Shown here: positions 10,384-21,014 of the stretch, piece by piece
Layout of the letters: the number at the start of each line of letters is the position of its first letter
How positions within the stretch are numbered: position 1 is the stretch's first letter
Assembly: GCF_025118155.1 (NCBI RefSeq)
Contig: NW_026251399.1
Coordinates: forward strand, 62,001 to 126,000
From: Cokeromyces recurvatus
Lineage: Eukaryota; Mucoromycota; Mucoromycetes; Mucorales; Mucoraceae
Reading direction: 5' to 3'
DNA: 64,000 nucleotides
Position numbers and translations under genes: made by a program
Notes under the pieces: model-generated
Database searches by the model: none
The model's input: only the letters and a program-made list of their open reading frames with translations
What the model was told of the DNA's origin: nothing

Positions 10384-10530
10384 ACTTCCAAACCTGTCGA
10401 GCCTAATAAAATTTATGAGGATGTCCCATTAGAAGTAGAGGTACGCCTAAGGAAAGAAGCTAAGCGGAAGATGAAATTCAAGCCCATTACCAATAACAAA
10501 AGGTTACGTAAAAACAGGGTCCAAAGTGAA
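10384..10530 (+). pseudogene. Third, divergent copy of the block-B basic ORF tail
   Basis: An open stretch of about 48 codons ends in TAA at 10528-10530. It carries PLEVEVRLRKEAKRKMKFKP, which lines up with PIEVEYNLPF...KRRFKP of the other two copies. Nucleotide identity is low, so the similarity is at protein level. As in copy 1, it lies about 45 bp downstream of a TCACGTGA palindrome (10339-10346). It probably derives from a different lineage of the same element family. No start codon or full gene is visible. Confidence 0.35.
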
Positions 10531-10736
10531 ACATGTTAACACGTAAAGACTTCTTTAAGGCTTTTAATATTTGTTCAAATCTTATTGGAACACGTTCATA
10601 CTTAGATAATATTTTACAATATTTTATTTAGTATAAATACGATTTTGATTTGAATGAAATAAACATTATCTTTGATCTTGTCTTTTAAATTAACGTCTTC
10701 TTTAAATTTTATTTTATTTTAACTTACCGGTTAACC

Positions 10737-13504
10737 CACTGCAATCATCTGAGTATATTTTTTACAAGATATAACACAGGATTTGATTATATCTTGCACT
10801 ATATCATGTACTACAAGAATTAGACATTTCTTGTATGTGCAAGATATATGTACAAGATATGTATAAATCCTGCCTCAAAATCATACAAGATATAATCAAG
10901 ATATAAACAAATCTTGCACTTTTTCTACAGGATATATACAAGTTTTGAACATTTCTTGTACTTTTTTCTACAAGATACACACAGGGTTTATATATTTCAT
11001 GTACTGTTTTTTACAAGTTTTGATTAAATCCTGTACTTTATAATTGCTTTTCATTTGCTAATATTTTACATACCATGTTGTTTATCATTGGCTTTATGCT
11101 TCATGACTCATCAAAACATAGTTATACATTATTGGGTTATATAGATGGTATTTTATTCCCTTTTAGGCTTTGTTTATATTAAATAGGCTTCTTTATTGCC
11201 TTTCTTTATTGGACATTATTAAATACATTGTTTACAAAAAATGTGGCTTTTTATTTACTTTTTTATTTATTTATTTATTACATAAAAAATTGGTACATAT
11301 AAAATAATAATAATAATAATAATATAATATAATATAATATAATAATAATATAATAATATAATAAAAGAGTATGCTATAAGCATTACATGTAAAATATTAC
11401 ACTTACCTTGAATACATATTCTATTGATAACATGGCCATTGATTAAAGAATCCTTTCGGGCTTTGGGGAAAAAAAAGAAAAAGAACACAGAGATTGCAAG
11501 GATTATCATACAGAACAGAAACAAAAAGTAGTAGCAATTGAAGTGATCAACAGAAAAGTATTCCATTTACAAAAGAAGCATACACTATTAATAGAATAAA
11601 TAATTAATAAAAGCTAACATATGATAAAGTATAGAAATATCATATTTACCAAAAAAAAAAAATACAAAAGGCTAGATCTATGTTTGTGCTGCAGAGAAAA
11701 GAATATTAGTTAAATCTCGGGTATTATTATTTTTTTTCCCACACTATACCTTTCAATGTTACATTAGAATGATGTACACTTGTACTTGACCTCCCTGTTA
11801 TATAAAGAATTGTTAATACACATATTGAAATAGTTAAAGATAAAGGTGTTATTTTATATACCTTTTTTCAATAGATAAATAATACAAGTCTTTGTTGTAG
11901 ATCTGAATCAAATATTGCTGCTGCATAATAAAGACCAACACATACCTATTTAATTGTTTCATTTTAGTTGTTTTTGATTTAAGAAAAGAGAAAAATTAAA
12001 AAAAAAAGATACATATATTTTCAAAATAATGTAAATACTTACAATTTGAAATAATCAACAAAGACCTATAATTTAAATACATATATAAAAAAGAGTAATA
12101 GCTAACAATATTAAAATGAACATCTATTACAATAAAAAAATTAGTAGTTTAACGAATGTATTAAAAAATGAAAAAAAAAGGAAAAAAGGATGTGATTACC
12201 TCTTTTTTTTTTAAAAAAAAAGTTTTTTTTTCGGTCCGCTATTGAAATAAAACGAACTAAATTATTGAATAGCAGCAAACTCTATATATACAATGTAAAA
12301 AGTCTTAGCAATACATTTATATTTTTTGCACTAACTTATTATCTTTTACCTTTCAAAATGTCTGTTACTTTGAACAATAATATCCTTTACTAAAAATATT
12401 TGAGAATTGTTAATTACATGTGTTAATTCATTTACCAATGTCATCTTCATTAAACAATGGAGATGTCATTACTCTTGTAATTGTAGTAATTACCTCTTGA
12501 AAATATATAGTAAAGTCTTTAGGGCTTTTTTTTTGAGCTGATTGCAGAACATTTGCATTTGTCAATGTCGGTAATGTTGGTCATTGTTAAATAAAGAATA
12601 AAAAAAGTAAAATATAAAATAATTTTACTAGGGGGGATTAAATTTGAATTTTTTTTTTTTAAAAAAAAAAAGGAATTTAATTGAAATGAACACAACTACA
12701 TTAATTATATAATTGCTAAATCTTGTTTTTATTTTTCTCTAAATTCACTAATTGTAAACGAATGTATATAATCACTAATAATGGAATTGCTTTAATTTAC
12801 ATTCGCAATTAGTTTTTTTTTTCTTCATTTCAAAATTAAAGTCAATTAATAAATCAACACATTACACGATCTAATTGAAATGCAAAATAGATTAGATTGA
12901 ATGCAATTTAATTAAACATCTTTTTTTTATTTACATATAATAAAAATTCTTTATTTTATTTATATAATTATAATACATATTTTTATTATATTACGTGTAC
13001 TATTTTTTTTTTGGTAAAAACTTGAGTGAGAAAAAAAAACATCAAGTATGATTTGAAACAATTGCAATGTATTTTACATTATTGAAATGTAATTTACATT
13101 TTATAAGCCTATAATTAAAGTTACGCATATAAAATTTGTGGGGAATAAAAAAAATGAAAAATAAATAAAAAAAATGTTAAAGTACTTTTTCAGAATCCGC
13201 AATTTTTATTTTTTTTTCATTTTATGTAATTTTATTGGCGGAAATGCCGGATAAAGGAAATTCCTGGTCTACAGCCAAAATAGCTGTAAAATTAAAAATT
13301 AAATAAAATGATAGAAAATGGCAGTAGAGATATACTTTTTTTTGGATACATGAATACTATTATAACCTCCAAAATATAATATTATTTTTATTTAAACATT
13401 TTTTAATAAAAAGTGATCAAAATAATAACATTTAAAAATCACTGCTAAAATTTGATTATATCCTGTATTATATTTTTTACAAGATATACTCATTGCTTGC
13501 AGTG
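10737..13504. mobile_element. Non-autonomous CACTA/EnSpm-like DNA transposon (2768 bp)
   Basis: The left end starts CACTGCAATCATCTGAGTAT. The reverse complement of the right end starts CACTGCAAGCAATGAGTATA. Imperfect similarity continues to about 55 bp through ATATAA.ACAGGAT. The element is flanked by a 3-bp direct repeat, ACC, at 10734-10736 and 13505-13507. CACT(A/G) termini plus a 3-bp target duplication are the hallmarks of CACTA (EnSpm) elements. Just inside the left end (about 10755-11040) there are many degenerate ACAAGATAT / AATCTTGTAC units in both orientations, like the subterminal repeats of that superfamily. No transposase frame is visible, only AT-rich sequence and a short minus-strand coding-like stretch (12428-12559). 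It would therefore depend on a transposase elsewhere. Confidence 0.6.
10755..11040. repeat. Subterminal degenerate tandem repeats
   Basis: About a dozen variants of ACAAGATAT, CTTGTACTTTTT and AATCCTG occur in direct and inverted orientation at roughly 25-35 bp spacing. They lie inside the left end of the CACTA-like element and are the likely transposase-binding array. Confidence 0.6.
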
Positions 13505-13561
13505 ACCACAGAGAGTTGAATCGGGTTTATACTTACTATTTAAATTGACAAACCACAAGTA

Positions 13562-13634
13562 GCGGGTATAGCTCAGCTGGGAGAGCGTTAGACTGAAGAT
13601 CTAAAGGTCAGGTGTTCGATCCACCTTAGCCGCA
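13562..13634 (+). tRNA. tRNA-Phe (anticodon GAA), intronless
   Basis: A 73-nt cloverleaf. The D arm is GCTC-AGCTGGGA-GAGC, the anticodon arm TTAGA-CTGAAGA-TCTAA (GAA, Phe), the T arm AGGTG-TTCGATC-CACCT, and the discriminator is A. The A box (TAGCTCAGCTGG) and B box (GGTGTTCGATCC) are intact, and T runs follow for Pol III termination. The acceptor stem has one mismatch (G5 opposite G68); otherwise it is canonical. It starts 57 bp beyond the right end of the CACTA-like element. Confidence 0.92.
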
Positions 13635-13639
13635 TAGCT

Positions 13640-16600
13640 TTTTATTTTTTTTCTTCGTCATGATATGTCAATAATTGAAATTATAAATATATAATACGAT
13701 TAAGAGCAAAACAGTTTTCCTCTCTCATTTTTAGGAATTATTAGTATCTATTATATTTTACAATGATTAAATGAAACTACAGCTGTCTAGCTATAAAGAA
13801 CACGACAGTTTCTTCAATCCGTTTTAATGTACTAACATATGAATTCAGGCTATTATTAAACAATAACCTTTATTTTTGTATCATATATGATCATAAGGAA
13901 GTATTAATGTTAATTTTTTTATATAGATTATTAAATAATATCGAAGTGACATTTCTTCAGTGATGCAAATTGCTCATTGTAGAAGATACTAACATATGAA
14001 AGAAAAATTAAACATATAATTGAATATGGACTTGTAAAAAATAACAAAAAACATAGAAGCATAAAAATGATTAGGAAAAAAAAAAAAAGGCTAATCAAAG
14101 AACCCTTGTCTTAATAATTTTTCATGGTAAAGGAAAACACATTTATAATATAGCATTTGTTAAGCCGTTAAATTATAGTCTTTTTCATTTTTTATATATT
14201 GTTTAGAATGATTATTTTTATTACTTTTTTTTATCTTAATACGATATTTTTTTGTTTTATACTTCAATACCTTGTTGAATAACCTGCAAGGACTATTCCC
14301 CAACTGAAGAGAGATCTTGTCAATATATACAGTGTACGTCTTGGATTCTTTCTAAGTTGCTATTTATTGAGTATTTAAAACGAGAATTATTTGCGTACTA
14401 TGCTATATACAAATGTATTTTTTTCTTTGAATTATTTCGCTTATGTTAAAATTTACAATACACTTGTTTCTTGTCTTACTATAAAGATTAGAAATTCTTC
14501 TAAATAAACAGAAGACTTCATTAATATGCTATCTGAAAAACAATCCATTTAAATTTATGATTGGCTTTTTTAAGAAAATATGTTTAAACAAATTAATTGT
14601 ATTAAAAACGGTAATATTAACTTTAGAAGTCAAACATGTTAGTAAGAATATAGATATATACCTTCATTTTGTGCTGAGTATGATATAATGTAAACATAAT
14701 ACTAGTAATATCATAAAAGTTAGATATATTACATCACATGTTATTATAACTCAAAAAAAAAAAAAAGATGTACATATACTTTATTCTTTCATACTCTTAC
14801 AAACACTTTTGGCAAAAGCCTTCCTACAAGACAGATAGCTCAAAGACGATTTGCATTAACAAACTTGTACTAAGCTTAACATGCAAAACCTTCCTGTGAT
14901 AATTCAATAATCGTGTCATATCTGCTTTGTATTGTAGAGGAATGACATAAATTTTTCTCATTTTCTCATGTCGAATTCAATTTAAATAAGACTTTTAAGT
15001 ATGTTAATTCTTTGAGGTGCTTTAAACTACAATATTCAATATATCAATATTGCTCATATATACGATTTCTTATTGTTAAATACCGTCCAGCAACGTTGCA
15101 CCTATGTTTTTTTAAGAAAAATTTTTGGACGTATATTCTCTGAATACAGAAATAGTTATAAAAGCACTTCCAGCATTGAATAAAAAAAATAGAGATAATA
15201 TGTGACAAAAATAGCTATTGTTTATCTTAAAACTATTTCAATGCTTGTTTGATAATAACAATATTTAATAAAGACAACTAAGAACTTACTTTTTCTTTTA
15301 TCTCTATTATTTATGTATTTTTTTTTTTTCATCTTTATATAGGAAATCGATTAATATCAGTTTCCCAAATTTCTCATCTTAGCAGAACTACTATAAAATC
15401 TTTTGGGGTTAAATATACCCTCATCTTTAGAGTTAATCATCTCTATTGTTAGCAAAATACGCGCCTAATATCCTTTATAACTTTGTTTACTCCTTGCAAT
15501 TACCATTTATAAATAATTATATGCTTAAAATGTATGTATTTTTTGAACGAATATACTTGAAATATTGCGAGCTTATTAAAAAGATGCTTACACCTAATCT
15601 AATGAGAATATGGTATTATATATTAATCGGGGAGATTTGCACTTATTTAGGAGAGCCCTCAAATACTTATGACTGCATGGTTTCAAAAAAAGTAAATCTA
15701 TTGACTCATAAGTCTAAACAATCATTGAAAGCCATTTGAACAACTTCTTGAATATTAATACTAATGTTAATAATAAAACCAGAAAAATTTTACACTCAAA
15801 TATATTTATGTAGATGCTAAAAACAATTTAGAACAATTATGATATTGAGACTGAAAAAAAAAAGTCCTTCAATTCTAGTTGTGTTTAGGTACAGGTAATC
15901 TTAGTTACATTATACATTTATTTGATAGTGACAGAAAACTACAATATTCTTTTAATAGATTAAGAATGATAAACCTTTTGAAATGTATCTTCCTGAATAT
16001 CATTCGCACTACCTCCATTCATTAATAATAAAGTCAAAGGAAGTAAATAATACACAGTTATGCTTTTTATTTAGAACTAGCTTTCTAAATTACTAACAAC
16101 ATAAAATAGAGTTAAAGTTTCGTTTCAAAATATTGTCACTTATTGATGCTCACTTAAAACTGGCATTATTTTAAGAACTAACATTTTCATAATTATTACA
16201 TTCAATCTATAATGACAGACTTCCTAACTTATCCTGTTTAGAACCTCTGATGGAGGACTTGCTTTAATAACTAATTCAGCTTACTTCACATTTCAATTAT
16301 ATTTTAAACACTAGCTTGAGATTTTGATAAATGGTAAAAGATATACGTGACTATACTACTTTCTTTATATGAAATGCATAACTGCAATTGAGGACCGCAC
16401 TATATCCCGTTAGCATATGCTCTACCGAATACCAACAATAACCTTCCCTCATTTTATTTATATGGTAAGATTATCCCAAAATAAGCATTTTTTCTTAATT
16501 GAGAATAATTTTTAACAAGGAGGTTACCGACACTCTTGAGTATTTGAATCATTTAATATTAATAGACTTTGATATGTTGTTAGTAGTTCATTTCTATATC

Positions 16601-17510
16601 CAAATTATATGTCTCTAATTAGTGTATAGCCTTATAATTAGCTTACCATCAAAGGATATACTATATTATTTGGACTCTTATCGAAATGTGCAGACTTTTC
16701 GGTGATAACTGAAAATCCCTCACAAAGTTTATGACTTCATCTAGTCAGGAAATCTATTGTATAGAAATGAGATTCTATTTTACAGGTGCAGTCTTATAAA
16801 CTCCAATAAAGGAATTGCTACTCAACAAAATGCATCTTGATATTTAAGCTTTTAATAATGGTTACTTAACGGAAGAGTATTTTGAAACTGTATAAATCAA
16901 ATATTTATATCATTATAAAAAAGCTCTAAATCCCAACTTCTTGCTTGGATGTAAAGAGCAACTTAGTCTAAAACTATAGATCCTTTTCTTTTCTTTTCTT
17001 TTCCTATCTATTAGCATCCTACATCCAATAAAATCGTGTTCTCTACTGATTACTTTATGAAAGACCTTTGCTGTTTATCCTTTTCTTCTTCTTTCAAAGA
17101 CTTGTTTATACCATCTCTTTTCATATGATCCCTTTGAATTAGAATATCATCACTTGAAACGACAGAGATTTACTATTCAATTCTTTCGAGTTTTCTTGTA
17201 ATGACAGACGTAACAGGAAAACACAAAAGGTCCCTCATCTTCTCTGCTGCATATGACATTTTCAGGATAGTAGTTACTCGAACAAGACTATCGACTGAAT
17301 AAACACACTCAACATTTTACTTACGATTTCCCTTTTCCTTTCTCCTCTTTTTTTATCCCTTAGAAGGGGTTTTATCTCTTTTTTTTATTTTTTATTTATT
17401 TCACTATTCTTTGAAATAACCAGAGCAATTAAGGATATTTTGAATATTCTGTGCTTAATGAGTTATAAAATTTTATCAATGAAGCAATTATTTAATTGCA
17501 TCAAACATTT
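13640..17510. other. Gene-poor AT-rich interval
   Basis: I find no gene that I can support. A 97-codon frame at 15446-15739 begins with TTG, has no homopolymer bias and no recognisable domain. Base composition between about 14.8 and 17.3 kb is a little less homopolymeric than elsewhere, which could mean very old decayed coding sequence, but nothing aligns to a known protein by eye. Confidence 0.5.
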
Positions 17511-17514
17511 TTTT

Positions 17515-17516
<2 letters not shown>

Positions 17517-17566
<50 letters not shown>

Positions 17567-17581
17567 AAAAAAACCTACAAA

Positions 17582-17627
<46 letters not shown>

Positions 17628-17646
17628 TATTACTATTTTTTTTTTT
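17517..17646. repeat. Long poly-T tracts
   Basis: Two near-pure T runs of about 40-45 nt, separated by a short A-rich spacer. They sit directly upstream of the C2H2 gene and may act as a nucleosome-excluding promoter element. Confidence 0.7.
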
Positions 17647-17666
17647 ATATCAATATTTATCTTAGA

Positions 17667-18578
17667 ATGAAGAGCGAAGAACACGATAATAATATGCAGT
17701 TATTACGATTAAATGATAGAGAAATAAAACGGAAAAAGAAAAGGGAATTAATGGCATCAAGAACGATAAGTTACATAAACAATAAACTTCAAATACAGAA
17801 TAAATATACGTCGTTGATTTCTTTGATTGATACTATTTATCCTCCTTCACTATGTCCTTTATGTGATACAGTATTTACATCTAAAACAGCATCAAATAAT
17901 CATTTCTCTGAAAAACATAAAAGAAAGTTACGCTATTTATGCATACATCCTCACTGCGACCAAAGGTTTTTATCTCGAGGCGCTTTACATTTCCACATTC
18001 AACATTCACACTTGGTTTTCGATTCAGAGAATCCGTTACCCGATCCCCCTTTCATTCAATATTCCTTATCTGACTCTCACTCAAATAATAGTAATAATAA
18101 TAATAACATTAGTAGTAGTAACGATAATACAATTAATACTAGAATATCAACAGTAGTCGAACATTCACGTAATCTTATAGAAAAGAAAACAAATTGCAAA
18201 AGAATAGAAAATACAACAATATACAATAAAAAAAGACAGTCATCATCGTCAATCCTATTGGAGGATAATAATGATATTTTCATTTCACCTTCACCACCAC
18301 CTTCACCTTTTTCACTATATCAACATCATAAATCAAAAAGTAGAAAACCTACACTGTCTCAAAAATCAGAGAAATTGTTAGATAACGCCTATCCCCCTTT
18401 GGAATGTCCAAGTTGTCATAAAGTATTTAATCGAAAAACAAATGTTATTAAGCATTTGACAGAGGCTCATTTCGGTGAAGAGCCTTATCGTTGTGTTTAT
18501 CCTGAATGTAATCATCCACGAATCTATGCAACTCGTGAAGGCTTAGTTTATCATATTTCTCGTGTTCATGACCATTAA
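17667..18578 (+). CDS. C2H2 zinc-finger protein with duplicated two-finger module
   Basis: A single-exon protein of 303 residues. Four C2H2 fingers occur as two pairs: residues 63-84 and 92-115, then 247-268 and 276-301. Each pair has the same plan. It begins with a YPP(S/L)xCPxC entry, followed by a C-x4-5-C finger with an insert resembling fungal (C/H)xHPxC fingers (CIHPHC, CVYPEC). The pairs are separated by a low-complexity Asn/Ser-rich linker with a PSPPPSPF patch. The N-terminus is basic (KRKKKR at 21-26) and could be a nuclear signal. It is probably a DNA- or RNA-binding nuclear protein, but I do not recognise a specific orthologue. It converges on ZNHIT1, with 32 bp between stops. Confidence 0.8.
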   Translation: MKSEEHDNNMQLLRLNDREIKRKKKRELMASRTISYINNKLQIQNKYTSLISLIDTIYPPSLCPLCDTVFTSKTASNNHFSEKHKRKLRYLCIHPHCDQRFLSRGALHFHIQHSHLVFDSENPLPDPPFIQYSLSDSHSNNSNNNNNISSSNDNTINTRISTVVEHSRNLIEKKTNCKRIENTTIYNKKRQSSSSILLEDNNDIFISPSPPPSPFSLYQHHKSKSRKPTLSQKSEKLLDNAYPPLECPSCHKVFNRKTNVIKHLTEAHFGEEPYRCVYPECNHPRIYATREGLVYHISRVHDH

Positions 18579-18610
18579 ATAAAAATAATAATACACACAT
18601 GTATATACAT

Positions 18611-19142
18611 TTATGCTGTCCATTTTAAACATCGAGTTTCTGTATGAGTTGTTAAGCATTTAGTTGAGCAATACTTCATTCCACAACGCAAACAAGTATA
18701 ATGGCTTGGGAATCCGCAAACCGAGCAAAAATTCCTTGCTGGGTATATTGAGGGTTTTACTTGACATGTTTGATAGCAATAAGTTGTCACAGGCTATGTT
18801 GAATATATTAATCAATAGTTCTCATTATAAATTTCTTGCTTACGGTTTCTTCTAATAGTGCATTCAAATTTGTCCTAGTTGAATAAATATTACTAGTTCT
18901 TGCTCTCGATTTACGTTGTGATATATCTATACAAATATTATATAAAGTGAATCTAAATGATCATATAAATTACAAGCATACTTACTACTTTCATCTTCTT
19001 GTGCTGCTAATGCAATGTTGATTAAACCTTCAACATCGTTTAGTGATTGATGATTATCTTTTTCTAACGACTCTAGCTGTCTTTTCAAATGTCTTGAATG
19101 CACCTCAGAATCATATCGTGAAGACTTGACTCTCTTTGACAT
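18611..19142 (-). CDS. VPS71: ZNHIT1/Vps71, HIT-type zinc-finger subunit of the SWR1 complex
   Basis: Three exons on the minus strand (18986-19142, 18844-18926, 18611-18793) give 140 aa. The C-terminal exon reads SIYPARNFCSVCGFPSHYTC and continues with CLRCGMKYCSTKC and TRCLKWTA, which matches the HIT zinc finger and the conserved CLKW end of ZNHIT1. The N-terminal exon is a helical, charged region (RHLKRQLESLEKD) as in orthologues. The family acts in SWR1/SRCAP, which deposits H2A.Z. It is divergent from FANCM, with 200 bp between starts. Confidence 0.88.
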
Positions 19143-19342
19143 TAAGTTTATATGATATCTTAATAAAAAAGAACAAAAAACAAAAAACCCAAAAAACCCA
19201 AAAAAAAATAAAATAAAAAATGGAATAATAATAAAAAAAAAAATAAATAAAATAAATGAAATTTAAATATGACTGGAACATTTTTTAACCCTTTTTTTTT
19301 TCTTTTCCACATATTTCTTTATTAATATTTGTTACCGCCGCC
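19143..19342. promoter_or_regulatory. Divergent promoter ZNHIT1/FANCM
   Basis: A 200-bp A/T-rich interval with A runs on the left and T runs on the right. FANCM begins in ACCGCCGCCATGA (19334-19346), a GC-rich start context that stands out in this AT-rich DNA. Confidence 0.5.
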
Positions 19343-20966
19343 ATGAACGATTCAGATCTTTTTGATCCTGAATTTGATTTAGCTCTTATTGAAGGACAAG
19401 TGAATATGGATACAGCTACGATTAACAAAAAGGACAATGTTTATGATGACTTTGACGATGATTTTGATCTTGAGGAATTAGTAGAAGTAACAGCTACAGT
19501 TGAACAACAGCACGCAGCAACAAATAAGAGACAAATTAGTTTCTTATCTATTGATGAGAATGACCCAGAGCCACCGCCTCCATTATTACCAGATACTACA
19601 AATTGCTTTCATCCCTTTGATCCAGAGCAACTACGTACTTGGATCTATCCCATTAATTATCCCATTCGTGCCTATCAACTTAATATCGTCCGTAAAGCTC
19701 TCTTCCAAAATACATTAGTTGCATTACCCACAGGCCTAGGAAAGACTTTTATCGCTGCTGTCATTATGTATAACTATTGGCGGTGGTTTCCTAATTCTAA
19801 AATTATCTTTATGGCCCCCACACGTCCGCTTGTTATGCAGCAGATCGAAGCCTGCTTTACCATTTGTGGTTTACCTCAACAAGATACTGTGGATATTACA
19901 GGCAGCACAACACCTGCAAAGCGTCGTGGTCTTTGGCAATCCAAACGTGTCTTCTTTGCAACACCACAAACAGTTCAGAAAGATCTTGAGACATCCAGTT
20001 GTCCTGCAGACAAGATATGCTGTATCGTTGTAGATGAAGCCCATCGTGCTACAGGCAATTATGCTTATTCAGAGGTTGTTCGTAGGATCACTAAAAAAAA
20101 TTCAGAGTTCCGTATTTTAGCTTTATCTGCTACACCAGGTTCTAATTTGGATGCTGTTCAATCTGTTATCACTAACTTACATATTACCAATATCCAAATT
20201 CGTACTGAAGATTCTATGGATATTCGGGAGTTTTCATACGGTAAACAAATCAAACATGTTGTTGTGAGACTTAACTATACAGAAGGATCAACAGGTCGTC
20301 TTCCTCGTATCATTCACGATTTTCGAAATAAGGTCTTTTTACCACTTCTCCAAGATCTTGCTAAGCGCCCTACTTCAGTTGTTGCTGACGTTGATCGTGC
20401 TTCACCGTTCAGACTAAGATCTGCTCGGCTACATTTTCAAGCGACAGCCAATAACTTTCGTAATGAATTTAAATTTGCTGTGACTTCATTATTTTTAGTA
20501 GCTGAGTCTGCAGCACGCGCACATGAATTATTGTGTCAACATGGTGTTGTACCATTTGTTGATTGTATTGAGTCCATCTTTAAGGAATACCAAGAGACTC
20601 TTGATTCAGGCAAGAGGCTTAATAAGGCACAGCAAGCATTTTATCATCATCCAGTTTTAAATGCCATGATATCCAATTTAAAACAGGACATTAAACATAA
20701 TCCTGATTTTGTGGGTCACCCAAAGCTGGACCGTTTAGTAGGGATTTTATTGGAGCATTTTAGTAGTGTTCCCGAAGGACAGCAATCAAAAGTGATGATA
20801 TTTTCAAGTTTTCGTAGCTCAGTACACGATATTTGTCATATCTTAGATCGTCATCGTCCGTTAATTCGAAGTACATTTTTTGTTGGGCAATCGTCTGATA
20901 AACATGGTGTCAAAGGCCTAAGACAAACGGAGCAACAGGATGTAAGTAGCTATTGCACACATATAA

Positions 20967-21014
<48 letters not shown>

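Noticed and set aside
11267..11566. 99-codon minus-strand frame
   Set aside because: Largely (AAT)n low-complexity sequence inside the CACTA-like element; the peptide is Tyr/Ile repeats.
15446..15739. 97-codon frame in the gene-poor region
   Set aside because: Starts with TTG, has no domain, no nearby promoter or splice signals that extend it, and is within chance for the interval.
17440..17684. Poly-Phe / poly-Lys frames
   Set aside because: Translation of poly-T/poly-A tracts.
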